The notes below the pieces were generated by a model. The model did not search any database. It had not been told where the DNA came from and saw only the letters and a program-made list of their open reading frames with translations. A program made the position numbers and the translations under genes. 64,000 nt of DNA from Streptomyces sp. 1331.2 (GTDB lineage Bacteria; Actinomycetota; Actinomycetes; Streptomycetales; Streptomycetaceae), in assembly GCF_900199205.1 (NCBI RefSeq), contig NZ_OBMJ01000001.1, positions 1,550,001 through 1,614,000 of the forward strand, given 5' to 3'. Below are positions 27,841 through 35,330 of the stretch, piece by piece. Each line of letters begins with the position of its first letter. Within the stretch, counting starts at the first letter, position 1.

Positions 27841-27918
27841 GGTCGGACGGCCTTGATCAGGCGGCCTTGATCAGGCGGCCCGGATCAGGCGGCCCGGATC
27901 GGACGGCCTTGATCAGGC
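27835..27918. repeat. Six tandem 14-bp repeats at the NRPS stop codon
   Basis: Unit GGCCTTGATCAGGC; copies at 27835, 27849, 27863, 27877, 27891 and 27905, the variants being ggTCGGAC and ggcCCGGATC forms. The rightmost copy overlaps the last codons of the C*-A-PCP gene (stop 27913-27915, minus strand), so repeat growth began at or after the end of the coding sequence. Confidence 0.85.
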
Positions 27919-30900
27919 GCCGTGCGACTGCGGGCGCAGGTAGCCCGCGATCGACTGCACGGTGGGCCGGCGCACCACCTGACGCAGCGACAGCTGCTCG
28001 TACCCCTGGGCGCGCAGCAGGTTGACCAGCCGGGCCAGCAGCAGCGAGTGGCCGCCGCAGGCGAAGAACTCGTCGTCCGGGCGCGGCCAGCCGCCGCCGA
28101 TCACCTCGCGCCAGGCCGTGGCCACGACCAGCTGCTCGGCGTCGTAGTCCTTCGGGTCGGCCTCGGCCGCGGTCACGGCCCGGGCGAGCAGCGCCGTACG
28201 GTCGACCTTGCCGGTGGCGGTGAGGTCGAAGCGCTCCAGGACGGTGACGGAGTCGGGCACCATCGGCTGCGGCAGGATCGCGGCGATCTCCGCGCGCACC
28301 TGGTCCGCGTCGGCGGTGCCGGTGACGAAGGCCCGCAGGCAGGGCCGTTCGGCCCGCCGGTCCAGGACCACCACGGCGTCGCGCACCCCGTCGCCGCGCC
28401 GGGCGGCGTGCTCGATCTCGTGCAGGTCGATCCGCCAGCCGTTGAGCTTGATCTGGCTGTCGCCGCGGCCGAAGAGCCGCAGCGTGCCGTCCGCTCCGAG
28501 CACGCCGAGGTCGCCGGTGTGGTAGCAGTCGACGCGGCGGCCGGCGATCTCCAGCGTCCGGAACGGCGAGTCGCCCTGGTGGCCGGAGAGGTAGCCGACG
28601 GCCAGGCCGGGACCGGTCACCACGACCTCGCCCAGGACGCCGTCGGGCACCGGCATGCCCTGCTCGTCGACCACGGCGAGCCCGGCACCGGCGACGCCGG
28701 TGCCGACGTGCACGCCGCCGCCCGGGGTCATCCGGCCCGCGGTGGCGGTGGCGGTGGCCTCGGTGGGGCCGTAGAGGTTCCACACCTCGGCCTGCGGGTG
28801 CCGGGTCCAGATCCGCCGGAGCAGGTCGGTGTCCAGCGGCTCGCCGCCGAGCAGCACCCGGGCGAGGTTCATCCGGGTGTCCGGGCCGGCGCTCTCCTCT
28901 TCGGCGAGCAGCGCGGAGAGGTAGCTGGGCACGCAGTTGAGGGTGACCGGCTCGGCCGAGGCGGCCAGTTCGGCGCGCACCGCGGCGAGGTCCAGGCGGT
29001 CCGCGGCCGGCAGCCGGACGCAGCCGCCGGCGTACAGCACGCCGAGGGTCTGCTTGAACGAGGCGTCGAACAGCGGGCTGGAGACGACCGGCAGCGGGGT
29101 GGCGGCGACGCGCAGGTCCTCGTCCGCCCAGCGCAGGTAGTTCTCCAGGCTGCTCCGGCGCACGCCGACCAGCTTCGGCACACCGGTGGAGCCGGAGGTG
29201 CGCAGGAGGTAGGCGAGGGCGTCGGGCCCGGTGGCGACGGGCTCGGCCAGGCCGGCCGTCGCCCCGGTGGTCACGTCGCCCGTCGCGCCGGCCGTCACGG
29301 AGTCCGCCGGCTCGCCCGGCAGTTCGCTCAGCACCAGCGCCCGGCAGTCCGCCGGGAGCAGCGCGGGCTCGGCGCCGGCGCCGACCACGACGGTGTGCGC
29401 CCCGGAGCGCGTGAGGGCGTCCGCGATCCGCGCGGCGGGCTCCTGCGGCGAGAGCGGCAGGAAGGCCCCGCCGAGCGCGTTGACGGCCAGCAGTGCGGCG
29501 AGCAGGTCGGCGTCCAGATCGGCGAGGACGGCGACGACGCCGCCCACCGGCAGGCCGTCCAGTCGGCCCGCGATCGCGGCGGCCCGGGCGTCGAGTTCGG
29601 CGTACGTCCACACCCGGTCGCCCTGTCGGCAGGCGGGTGCCCCGGGCTTGGCGGCGGCGTGCGCGCGGAAGCGGGCGACCAGGCCGTCGGCGGCCGGGGC
29701 GGCCAGGCCGGCCTGCAGGCGCTCGGCGAGCTCGGCCGCGTCCTGCTCCGGGAGCAGCCGCAGTGCGGCGAGCGGGGCGTCGGTCCGGTGGACCAGGTCG
29801 GTGAGCAGGGCGCTCCACATCGCGAGGACCGCGGCGAGGCGGTCCTGCTGCTCCGGGCCGGCGCTCTCGACGTGCAGCGAGGCCGCGTCCCCCTGGACGC
29901 GCAGCGAGAAGACGGCGCGGCCGGCGAGCGGGAAGGACCAGGATTCCAGGCACCAGCCGGCCGGCAGCTGCGGCAGGCCGTGGGAGTCGAAGACCAGCTC
30001 GGGGGTCGGGTCGGCCGTGCCGTGGGTCGGGCCGCCGAGCATCGCCAGGGCCTGCTCGTCCTCGGCGCGCTGGGCGCGCACCGCGGCCGGGCCGCCCTGG
30101 GTCGGGTCCGGGGCCGTCGCGCAGGGCACGACCTGGGTGAACGGGCCGGGGACGGTGGGCAGTCCGATGGCCTGGCGTGCGTCGCCGGTCCAGCCGAGGC
30201 TGCCGGCGGGCAGGCCGATGCGGTGCAGCACGGCGGCCAGCGCGGTGCGGGCGACGTCGGCCGGGGTGGTGGCCGTCTCGGCGGCGAGGGCGTTCAGCCG
30301 GGCGAGCGTGGGGCCGGTCAGCGGGCGTCCGAGGGCGACGGGCTCGGCCTCGGGGGCGTCGGTGCGGCCGGGTACGGCGTCGGCCAGCTGCTTCGCCGCT
30401 CCCTCGGTGCGGGGGCGGCGGCCCGCCCAGAACCGCTCCTCCTCGGCGAGTTCGCCCTCGCGCAGCATGGCCAGGTGGCCGGGCGCGATCGCCAGGTAGT
30501 CGGGGGCGTCGGCGGACGGGGCGCCGGCGGTGCCCAGGCGCTGCGCCACCTCGGCCAGCAGCAGGCTGACGGAGGTGGTGTCCGCGAACATGGCGTCGCA
30601 GGAGAGGGTGAGTTCGGGGCCGTCCCAGCTGTCGGTGACGCGGGCGCGGAAGGTGCCGAGGGCCAGCTCGCCCCCGGTCCAGTCCGCGCCGGTCGCCGGG
30701 CGCTGGCTGGGGATGCGCAGGCCGGGTACCTCGACCAGCTCGGCGCCGAGCACCGGGGCCGTGGCGAGCGCGGCCGAGAGGGCGGTGCGGACCTGGCCGG
30801 CCTGGGCCGAGGGGATCCGGACGGTGAGCGAGAGCCGGCGGTCGCCGGTGCCGAGCAGCGTGCGCTGGATCGGGCCGAGTTCGGTCACCCGGGCCTCGGC

Positions 30901-30936
30901 GGGGGCGAGGGCGGTGTCCTGGACGGTGGTGGTCAT
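27913..30936 (-). CDS. NRPS module with degenerate condensation domain, C*-A-PCP
   Basis: 1007 residues from ATG 30936. The N-terminal 430 residues have a condensation-like fold, but the expected HHxxxDG position reads DAMFADTTS near residue 115, so acyl transfer is unlikely. A domain about 455-920 (RTSGSTGVPK near 579; GRGDSQIKLNG late) and PCP (GGHS, Ser about 962) look intact. Specificity residues read by eye give about DAKCLGLATK; a Lys at the third position is known from Glu-type pockets and could pair with an acidic side chain such as α-aminoadipate made by the genes at 33951-36886. The start overlaps the oxygenase stop (ATGA), implying coupling. Probably the loading module. Confidence 0.88.
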   Translation of the reverse strand: MTTTVQDTALAPAEARVTELGPIQRTLLGTGDRRLSLTVRIPSAQAGQVRTALSAALATAPVLGAELVEVPGLRIPSQRPATGADWTGGELALGTFRARVTDSWDGPELTLSCDAMFADTTSVSLLLAEVAQRLGTAGAPSADAPDYLAIAPGHLAMLREGELAEEERFWAGRRPRTEGAAKQLADAVPGRTDAPEAEPVALGRPLTGPTLARLNALAAETATTPADVARTALAAVLHRIGLPAGSLGWTGDARQAIGLPTVPGPFTQVVPCATAPDPTQGGPAAVRAQRAEDEQALAMLGGPTHGTADPTPELVFDSHGLPQLPAGWCLESWSFPLAGRAVFSLRVQGDAASLHVESAGPEQQDRLAAVLAMWSALLTDLVHRTDAPLAALRLLPEQDAAELAERLQAGLAAPAADGLVARFRAHAAAKPGAPACRQGDRVWTYAELDARAAAIAGRLDGLPVGGVVAVLADLDADLLAALLAVNALGGAFLPLSPQEPAARIADALTRSGAHTVVVGAGAEPALLPADCRALVLSELPGEPADSVTAGATGDVTTGATAGLAEPVATGPDALAYLLRTSGSTGVPKLVGVRRSSLENYLRWADEDLRVAATPLPVVSSPLFDASFKQTLGVLYAGGCVRLPAADRLDLAAVRAELAASAEPVTLNCVPSYLSALLAEEESAGPDTRMNLARVLLGGEPLDTDLLRRIWTRHPQAEVWNLYGPTEATATATAGRMTPGGGVHVGTGVAGAGLAVVDEQGMPVPDGVLGEVVVTGPGLAVGYLSGHQGDSPFRTLEIAGRRVDCYHTGDLGVLGADGTLRLFGRGDSQIKLNGWRIDLHEIEHAARRGDGVRDAVVVLDRRAERPCLRAFVTGTADADQVRAEIAAILPQPMVPDSVTVLERFDLTATGKVDRTALLARAVTAAEADPKDYDAEQLVVATAWREVIGGGWPRPDDEFFACGGHSLLLARLVNLLRAQGYEQLSLRQVVRRPTVQSIAGYLRPQSHGA

Positions 30937-31958
30937 GCCTGGACCCCCTGGGTGGCGAGGTAGGACTCGGCGATCTTCAGCAGGATGCGGCGCGGGCCGC
31001 TGAACGGGCGGCGGCCGTGCGCGGCGAGCATGTTGTCGACGACGAGCACGTCGCCCTCGCGCCAGTCGAACTGCACCGCGTGCTGCTCGACGATGTCGTT
31101 GACGACGGTGATCGTCTCCGCGTCGATCTCCGAACCGTCGCCCCAGTACACGTTGTTGGGCCACAGCTGCTCGTCGGTGTCCTCCGGCGAGGTGGACAGG
31201 GCGTCGCGGATCCCGCTGTCCATCCGGGAGATGTGGAAGCCGTGGGCGTAGTTGAACCACACCTGCTCGCCGGTGACCGGGTGCTCGGCGACCGCGGCGC
31301 GGCGCTCCGAGGTGCGCAGCCGGTCGTCGCCGATCCACTCGACGGTGCGTCCCTCGCGGGCGCAGACGGCCTCGACCTCCTCGCGGCTCTCGGTCTCGTA
31401 GGAGCGCTGCCAGGTGCGGTTGTAGCCGTAGCCGCGGGTGTAGGTCAGGCCGCGCTCGGCGAACTGCTCGCGGATGTGCTCGGGGATGGCGGCGAGGATC
31501 TTCCGGTTGTCGGCGATCGGCGTCTGGCCGCGGTCCTGCGGCTCGATGTCGCACTGGAAGAACAGCAGCATCGGCCAGTCGTTGGAGTAGCAGAACTCGC
31601 TGTGCAGCCGGATGTCGAGCTCTTCCGGGTACTCGCTGGCGGTGTAGGTGTTCTGGCCGACCCGGCTGCGGATCGCGGCGCCGCCCTGGTACTCGACGAG
31701 TTCGCCGCTGAAGGCCTGCACCACGGCGTCGAAGTCCGGCCGCTGCGCCGAGCGGAAGAGCAGGGCGCCGTGGCGGTGCAGGTCGGCGCGCAGTTCCTCG
31801 CGGTGCGCCGCGATCCAGGCGGGCAGGTCCACGTCGGACTCGGATTCGAGGACGAGCGGCAGCTGCTCCTCGTTGTAGGTGGTACGGCGCACCAGCTCCG
31901 GGTCGGCGGCGCCGCGCGGGGTGCGCGACTCCAGGCCGGCGAACTTGGCGATGGGCAT
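30933..31958 (-). CDS. Fe(II)/2-oxoglutarate oxygenase, SyrP/TauD-like
   Basis: 341 residues from ATG 31958 (AGGAG about 9 bases upstream). TauD/clavaminate-synthase fold with the iron triad readable as HSE (His and Glu of the HxE form used by clavaminate synthase and SyrP-type enzymes, about residues 118-120) and a distal His in AAHGRRPF near residue 315, whose Arg would hold 2-oxoglutarate. SyrP-type enzymes β-hydroxylate an aminoacyl residue on a carrier protein. ATGA overlap with the C*-A-PCP gene suggests that PCP-bound amino acid is its substrate (inference). Confidence 0.88.
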   Translation of the reverse strand: MPIAKFAGLESRTPRGAADPELVRRTTYNEEQLPLVLESESDVDLPAWIAAHREELRADLHRHGALLFRSAQRPDFDAVVQAFSGELVEYQGGAAIRSRVGQNTYTASEYPEELDIRLHSEFCYSNDWPMLLFFQCDIEPQDRGQTPIADNRKILAAIPEHIREQFAERGLTYTRGYGYNRTWQRSYETESREEVEAVCAREGRTVEWIGDDRLRTSERRAAVAEHPVTGEQVWFNYAHGFHISRMDSGIRDALSTSPEDTDEQLWPNNVYWGDGSEIDAETITVVNDIVEQHAVQFDWREGDVLVVDNMLAAHGRRPFSGPRRILLKIAESYLATQGVQA

Positions 31959-32043
31959 GGCGGGACTCTCCTGCGGTGGTGATGGGGGGTGGCTGTGACG
32001 GGGGTGGGACGGGGACGGAGTGCTCGCGGTGGGGCGCGGGCGG

Positions 32044-33351
32044 TCAGTCCTGCGAGGAGTCGGGGAGGCGGACCGCGACGTTGGTCGCGGCTCCGGCGGA
32101 GCGGTTGACCACGCCGGCCGTGCGGCCGGGGGCGTGGCGGACCATGCAGCCCGCGGGGCGGTCGCCCATCACGAACGGGCTGACGACCGCGTTGCTGTCG
32201 GTGCTGACCATCGATCCGGTGGCCGGATCGTGGAAGTCCATGGGGATCGGGTCGGCGTCGGTGGCGCGCTGCAGGATCCAGCCGCCCTCGGCGACCGCCC
32301 GGTCGAGCGCCCGGCGCCACTGCTCCGGCGCGCTGCGGGCGCCGAGGTGGACGCCCTGGCCGGCGAAGCCGCGGGCCGGCTTGAGGACGAGCGTTTCGCG
32401 GCGCCGTACCGCCAGGTCGAGGAGGTCGACCCGGCTGCCCTCGAAGTCGGTGGTCCCGGCGAGGACCTGGCGGGTCCACGGCAGCACCTCGTCGAGGAAC
32501 GCGCGGTCCGCGGCTTCGAGCGGCACCGAGCCGTCGGAGAGCCAGGCCAGCAGGGTCTTGTCGGACAGCAGCGCGGAGGCGGGGGACGGCAGCAGCGCGA
32601 CCCCGGCCTGGGCGGCCCGCTCGACCGGCTCCAGCGGCACGCCCATGCGGCGCCATTCGGACGGGATGAAGTGGCAGGACAGGACGGGGTGTTCGGCCTC
32701 CCGGCCGCCGTCCAGGTCCTCGGGTTCGACGAACGCCGCGTCGAACCCGATCGAGCGCAGGTGGTCGACCTCGATGCCGAAGTAGCGTGCGCCGGCGATG
32801 TTCTCCTCCCGGGCGGTGCCCAGGATGCCGACCTTCGGCGGCACGCCGAGCCGGGCGCAGACCTCGCGGTAGACCTCCGCCTTGGCGGCGAGCGGGTCCA
32901 CGGCCGAGGCGGCGCCGGCGGGCCCGAGCAGCCCGGGGTAGAGCTTCGCGTAGCTGCGCAGCAGCAGGTGGCTCTTCATCACGCCGCCGAGCGCGCCGCC
33001 GAAGTTGCACTCCAGGAACTGCGCGCGGCCGCCGCTGAGCAGCGCGTCGGGCCGGGCGAAGAGTCCGGCCGAGGCGGCTTCGAGGGCCGGGTCGCCGAAG
33101 GGGCGGTACTCCTGCGGGCCGAGGCCGAGCGCCGCGGCGAGCCGGGTGGCGTCGGCGGCCCGGCTCCGAGCCGCGTGCTGGACCAGGCGGACGAAGCGCA
33201 CGGCGTCCTCGGCGAGCCGGTCGTGCACCGCGGCGTCCAGGAGCGCCGGCCGCAGGCCGACCGCCGCGCCCGGCAGGGCGACGGGGTCGTCCCGCAGGTC
33301 GTCGGTCAACTGCCGCGCGGTCCGCTCCGGGTCGGCAACAAGCAGGGCCAT
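32044..33351 (-). CDS. ATP-grasp-like (glutathionylspermidine-synthase-type) enzyme
   Basis: 435 residues. First gene of the minus-strand operon, 85 bp before the oxygenase. LECNFGGALGGVMKS, PKVGILGTAREENI, then ETLVLKPARGFAGQGVHLG and WILQRATDADPIP resemble circularly permuted ATP-grasp proteins (glutathionylspermidine synthase-like), in which a Lys before a Gly-rich loop binds ATP. Such enzymes make amide bonds between a carboxylate and an amine. In this cluster it could cap the side-chain carboxylate of an aminoadipate unit or tailor the peptide terminus; this is inference. Family assignment is by motif only, and it could be an uncharacterised branch. Confidence 0.6.
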   Translation of the reverse strand: MALLVADPERTARQLTDDLRDDPVALPGAAVGLRPALLDAAVHDRLAEDAVRFVRLVQHAARSRAADATRLAAALGLGPQEYRPFGDPALEAASAGLFARPDALLSGGRAQFLECNFGGALGGVMKSHLLLRSYAKLYPGLLGPAGAASAVDPLAAKAEVYREVCARLGVPPKVGILGTAREENIAGARYFGIEVDHLRSIGFDAAFVEPEDLDGGREAEHPVLSCHFIPSEWRRMGVPLEPVERAAQAGVALLPSPASALLSDKTLLAWLSDGSVPLEAADRAFLDEVLPWTRQVLAGTTDFEGSRVDLLDLAVRRRETLVLKPARGFAGQGVHLGARSAPEQWRRALDRAVAEGGWILQRATDADPIPMDFHDPATGSMVSTDSNAVVSPFVMGDRPAGCMVRHAPGRTAGVVNRSAGAATNVAVRLPDSSQD

Positions 33352-33447
33352 TCAGGCACCTCCACATCATGCAGAGCGACGCGCCGACCGGGCGGCGGCA
33401 TCGGGGGAATTCCGGCGGGCCGGGAATGGTGCGGCGGCCGCCGTGGA

Positions 33448-33520
33448 GATACGTCGAGATACGTCTGGATACCTCGGGATACCTCACGGGAAAACGGGTG
33501 CGGTATCCGTCGGGGTATTT
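33448..33520. promoter_or_regulatory. Helically phased GATAC direct repeats with inverted partners
   Basis: GATAC occurs at 33448, 33458, 33468 and 33478, exactly 10 bp apart; the last two read GGATACC. Inverted forms GGTATC (33502-33507) and GGTATT (33514-33519) follow. One-turn spacing places all four on one DNA face, as expected for a cooperatively binding regulator. It lies about 100-170 bp upstream of the ATP-grasp-like gene start and well upstream of the lat promoter. Confidence 0.65.
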
Positions 33521-33779
33521 CCGCCGGCGAATTCCGCAGCGGCTTCCGCGTATCGCCACTGTGGCACCCCGGGCGGCGCGGACGCCACATCTTCCGTTGG
33601 CACCACCCGGCCTTTGCAGCATGCGGCCATCCCCGAGACCAGCTCTGACCTGGGCTTTCATCGAACCGACCAGGTTCGCGCCGGCCTTGCAGCGGGCTTT
33701 CGCCGGTCTTTCGCCGGCCTCGGAACCCGCCGCGGGCGGCCCGCGCCGAGTCCTCTCCCGCACCCCGAGTCGATTTCCC

Positions 33780-33809
33780 TTGACAGCCGACGCATTCGAT
33801 GAATAGCGT
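33780..33809 (+). promoter_or_regulatory. Vegetative-type promoter for the lysine aminotransferase operon
   Basis: TTGACA (33780-33785) and TAGCGT (33804-33809) are 18 bp apart, matching the principal-sigma consensus TTGACA / TAGRRT of streptomycetes. A transcript would begin near 33816, leaving about 135 nt of leader before ATG 33951. Confidence 0.6.
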
Positions 33810-33950
33810 CCTCGATGCCTAAGAGACAGCGTTGCCATTTCCCTTGTCCGACGCCGGTCGGCCCGTATTCCCAGCGGGCGCGTGGACTTCGTCCGCCCCA
33901 TCTGAGCACCGGTCAGGCATCGTTTCCGGGCCCGAACCCAAGGAGCGCCC

Positions 33951-35330
33951 ATGCTGCACTCACCGCTGACCGCGGGCCTGCCGCCCGCCCAGGACATCGC
34001 CCCGGCCGAGGTCCACCCGCGACTCGCCCGCCACCTGCTCGTCGACGGCTACCCGTTCGTGCTCGACCTCGAACGCAGCCGCGGCTGTTGGCTGGTCGAC
34101 GCGGTGACGAACGAGGCGTACCTGGACATGTACACCTTCTTCGCCTCCAGCCCGCTGGGCATCAACCCGCCGGACGTGGTGGAGGACGAGGAGTTCATGC
34201 GGGTGCTGGCCGCGGTCGGCGCCAACAAGCCGGCCAACTCCGACCTCTACACCATGCACCTGGCGCAGTTCGTGGAGACCTTCGCCCGGGTGCTGGGCGA
34301 CCCGGAACTGCCGCACCTCTTCTTCGTGGAGGGCGGCGCCCTGGCCGTGGAGAACGCGCTCAAGTGCGCGTTCGACTGGAAGAGCCGGCACAACGAGGCC
34401 CGGGGCCGCTCCCGCGACCTGGGCCGCAAGGTGCTGCACCTGACCCGCGCCTTCCACGGCCGCAGCGGTTACACCATGTCGCTGACCAACACCGACCCGG
34501 CGAAGACGGACCGCTACCCGGCCTTCGACTGGCCGCGCATCGACGTGCCCGCGATCCGCTTCCCGCTGGAGGACCACCTGGCCGAGGTGGAGCGGGCCGA
34601 GGCGCACGCGCTGGCGCAGGCCGCCGCCGCGTTCGAGGCGCACCCGCACGACATCGCCTGCTTCATCGCCGAGCCGATCCAGGGCGAGGGAGGCGACAAC
34701 CACCTGCGCCCGCAGTTCCTGCGCGCCATGCAGCAGTTGTGCCGCGAGCACGACGCGCTGTTCGTGCTGGACGAGGTGCAGACCGGCGTGGGCCTGACCG
34801 GCGGAGCCTGGGCCTACCAGCAGCTCGGCCTGGAGCCCGACATCGTCGCCTTCTCCAAGAAGGTGCAGGTCGGCGGGATCATGGCCGGGCGCCGGGTGGA
34901 CGAGGTGCCGGACAACGTCTTCACCGTCAGCAGCCGGATCAACTCCACCTGGGGCGGAGGCCTGGTGGACATGGTGCGCTCGCGGCGGATGCTGGAGGTC
35001 ATCGAGCGCGACCGGCTGATCCCGCGCGCGGCCGTGATGGGCGGCTACTTCCTCGACGGCCTGCGCAAGCTCGCCCGCCGCCACCCCCTGCTGGTGTCCA
35101 ACGCCCGTGGCCGCGGCCTCATGTGCGCCTTCGACCTGCCCGACTCGGCCACCCGCGACGAGCTGCTGCACCGGCTGCGGGTGGAGGAGAAGGTGCTGCT
35201 GCTGGCCGGCGGCGAGGCGACCGTCCGGGTCCGCCCCGCGCTGACCGTTTCGGTGGACGAGATCGACGTCGCACTGTCCGCGATCGAGCGCACCCTCTCC
35301 GGCATGGCGAAGGAGGTGGCGGCCGTATGA
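33951..35330 (+). CDS. lat: L-lysine 6-aminotransferase
   Basis: 459 residues, the usual length of the enzyme. It converts lysine and 2-oxoglutarate to α-aminoadipate 6-semialdehyde (which cyclises to P6C) and glutamate, using PLP. FFVEGGALAVENALKCAFDWK, AEPIQGEGGDNH, DEVQTGVG and FSKKVQVGG (PLP lysine) are recognisable. ATG 33951 has AAGGAG 5 bases upstream. It overlaps the dehydrogenase gene by ATGA, so the pair makes α-aminoadipate, as lat and pcd do in β-lactam producers. Placement beside NRPS genes suggests precursor supply rather than catabolism. Confidence 0.93.
   Translation: MLHSPLTAGLPPAQDIAPAEVHPRLARHLLVDGYPFVLDLERSRGCWLVDAVTNEAYLDMYTFFASSPLGINPPDVVEDEEFMRVLAAVGANKPANSDLYTMHLAQFVETFARVLGDPELPHLFFVEGGALAVENALKCAFDWKSRHNEARGRSRDLGRKVLHLTRAFHGRSGYTMSLTNTDPAKTDRYPAFDWPRIDVPAIRFPLEDHLAEVERAEAHALAQAAAAFEAHPHDIACFIAEPIQGEGGDNHLRPQFLRAMQQLCREHDALFVLDEVQTGVGLTGGAWAYQQLGLEPDIVAFSKKVQVGGIMAGRRVDEVPDNVFTVSSRINSTWGGGLVDMVRSRRMLEVIERDRLIPRAAVMGGYFLDGLRKLARRHPLLVSNARGRGLMCAFDLPDSATRDELLHRLRVEEKVLLLAGGEATVRVRPALTVSVDEIDVALSAIERTLSGMAKEVAAV

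Larger units (their letters stand above)
33352..33950. promoter_or_regulatory. Divergent control region of the NRPS operon and the lysine-catabolism operon
   Basis: About 600 bp with no supportable gene, between starts at 33351 (-) and 33951 (+). It contains four phased GATAC repeats and inverted copies (separate entry) and a good promoter for the plus-strand genes. An AAGGAG ribosome site (33940-33945) serves the aminotransferase start. Confidence 0.7.

Noticed and set aside
15876..31000. Very long plus-strand frames (1789, 1030, 989 and 1013 residues) across the NRPS-PKS genes
   Set aside because: Compositionally extreme antisense frames; the minus strand carries intact catalytic motifs over the same bases.
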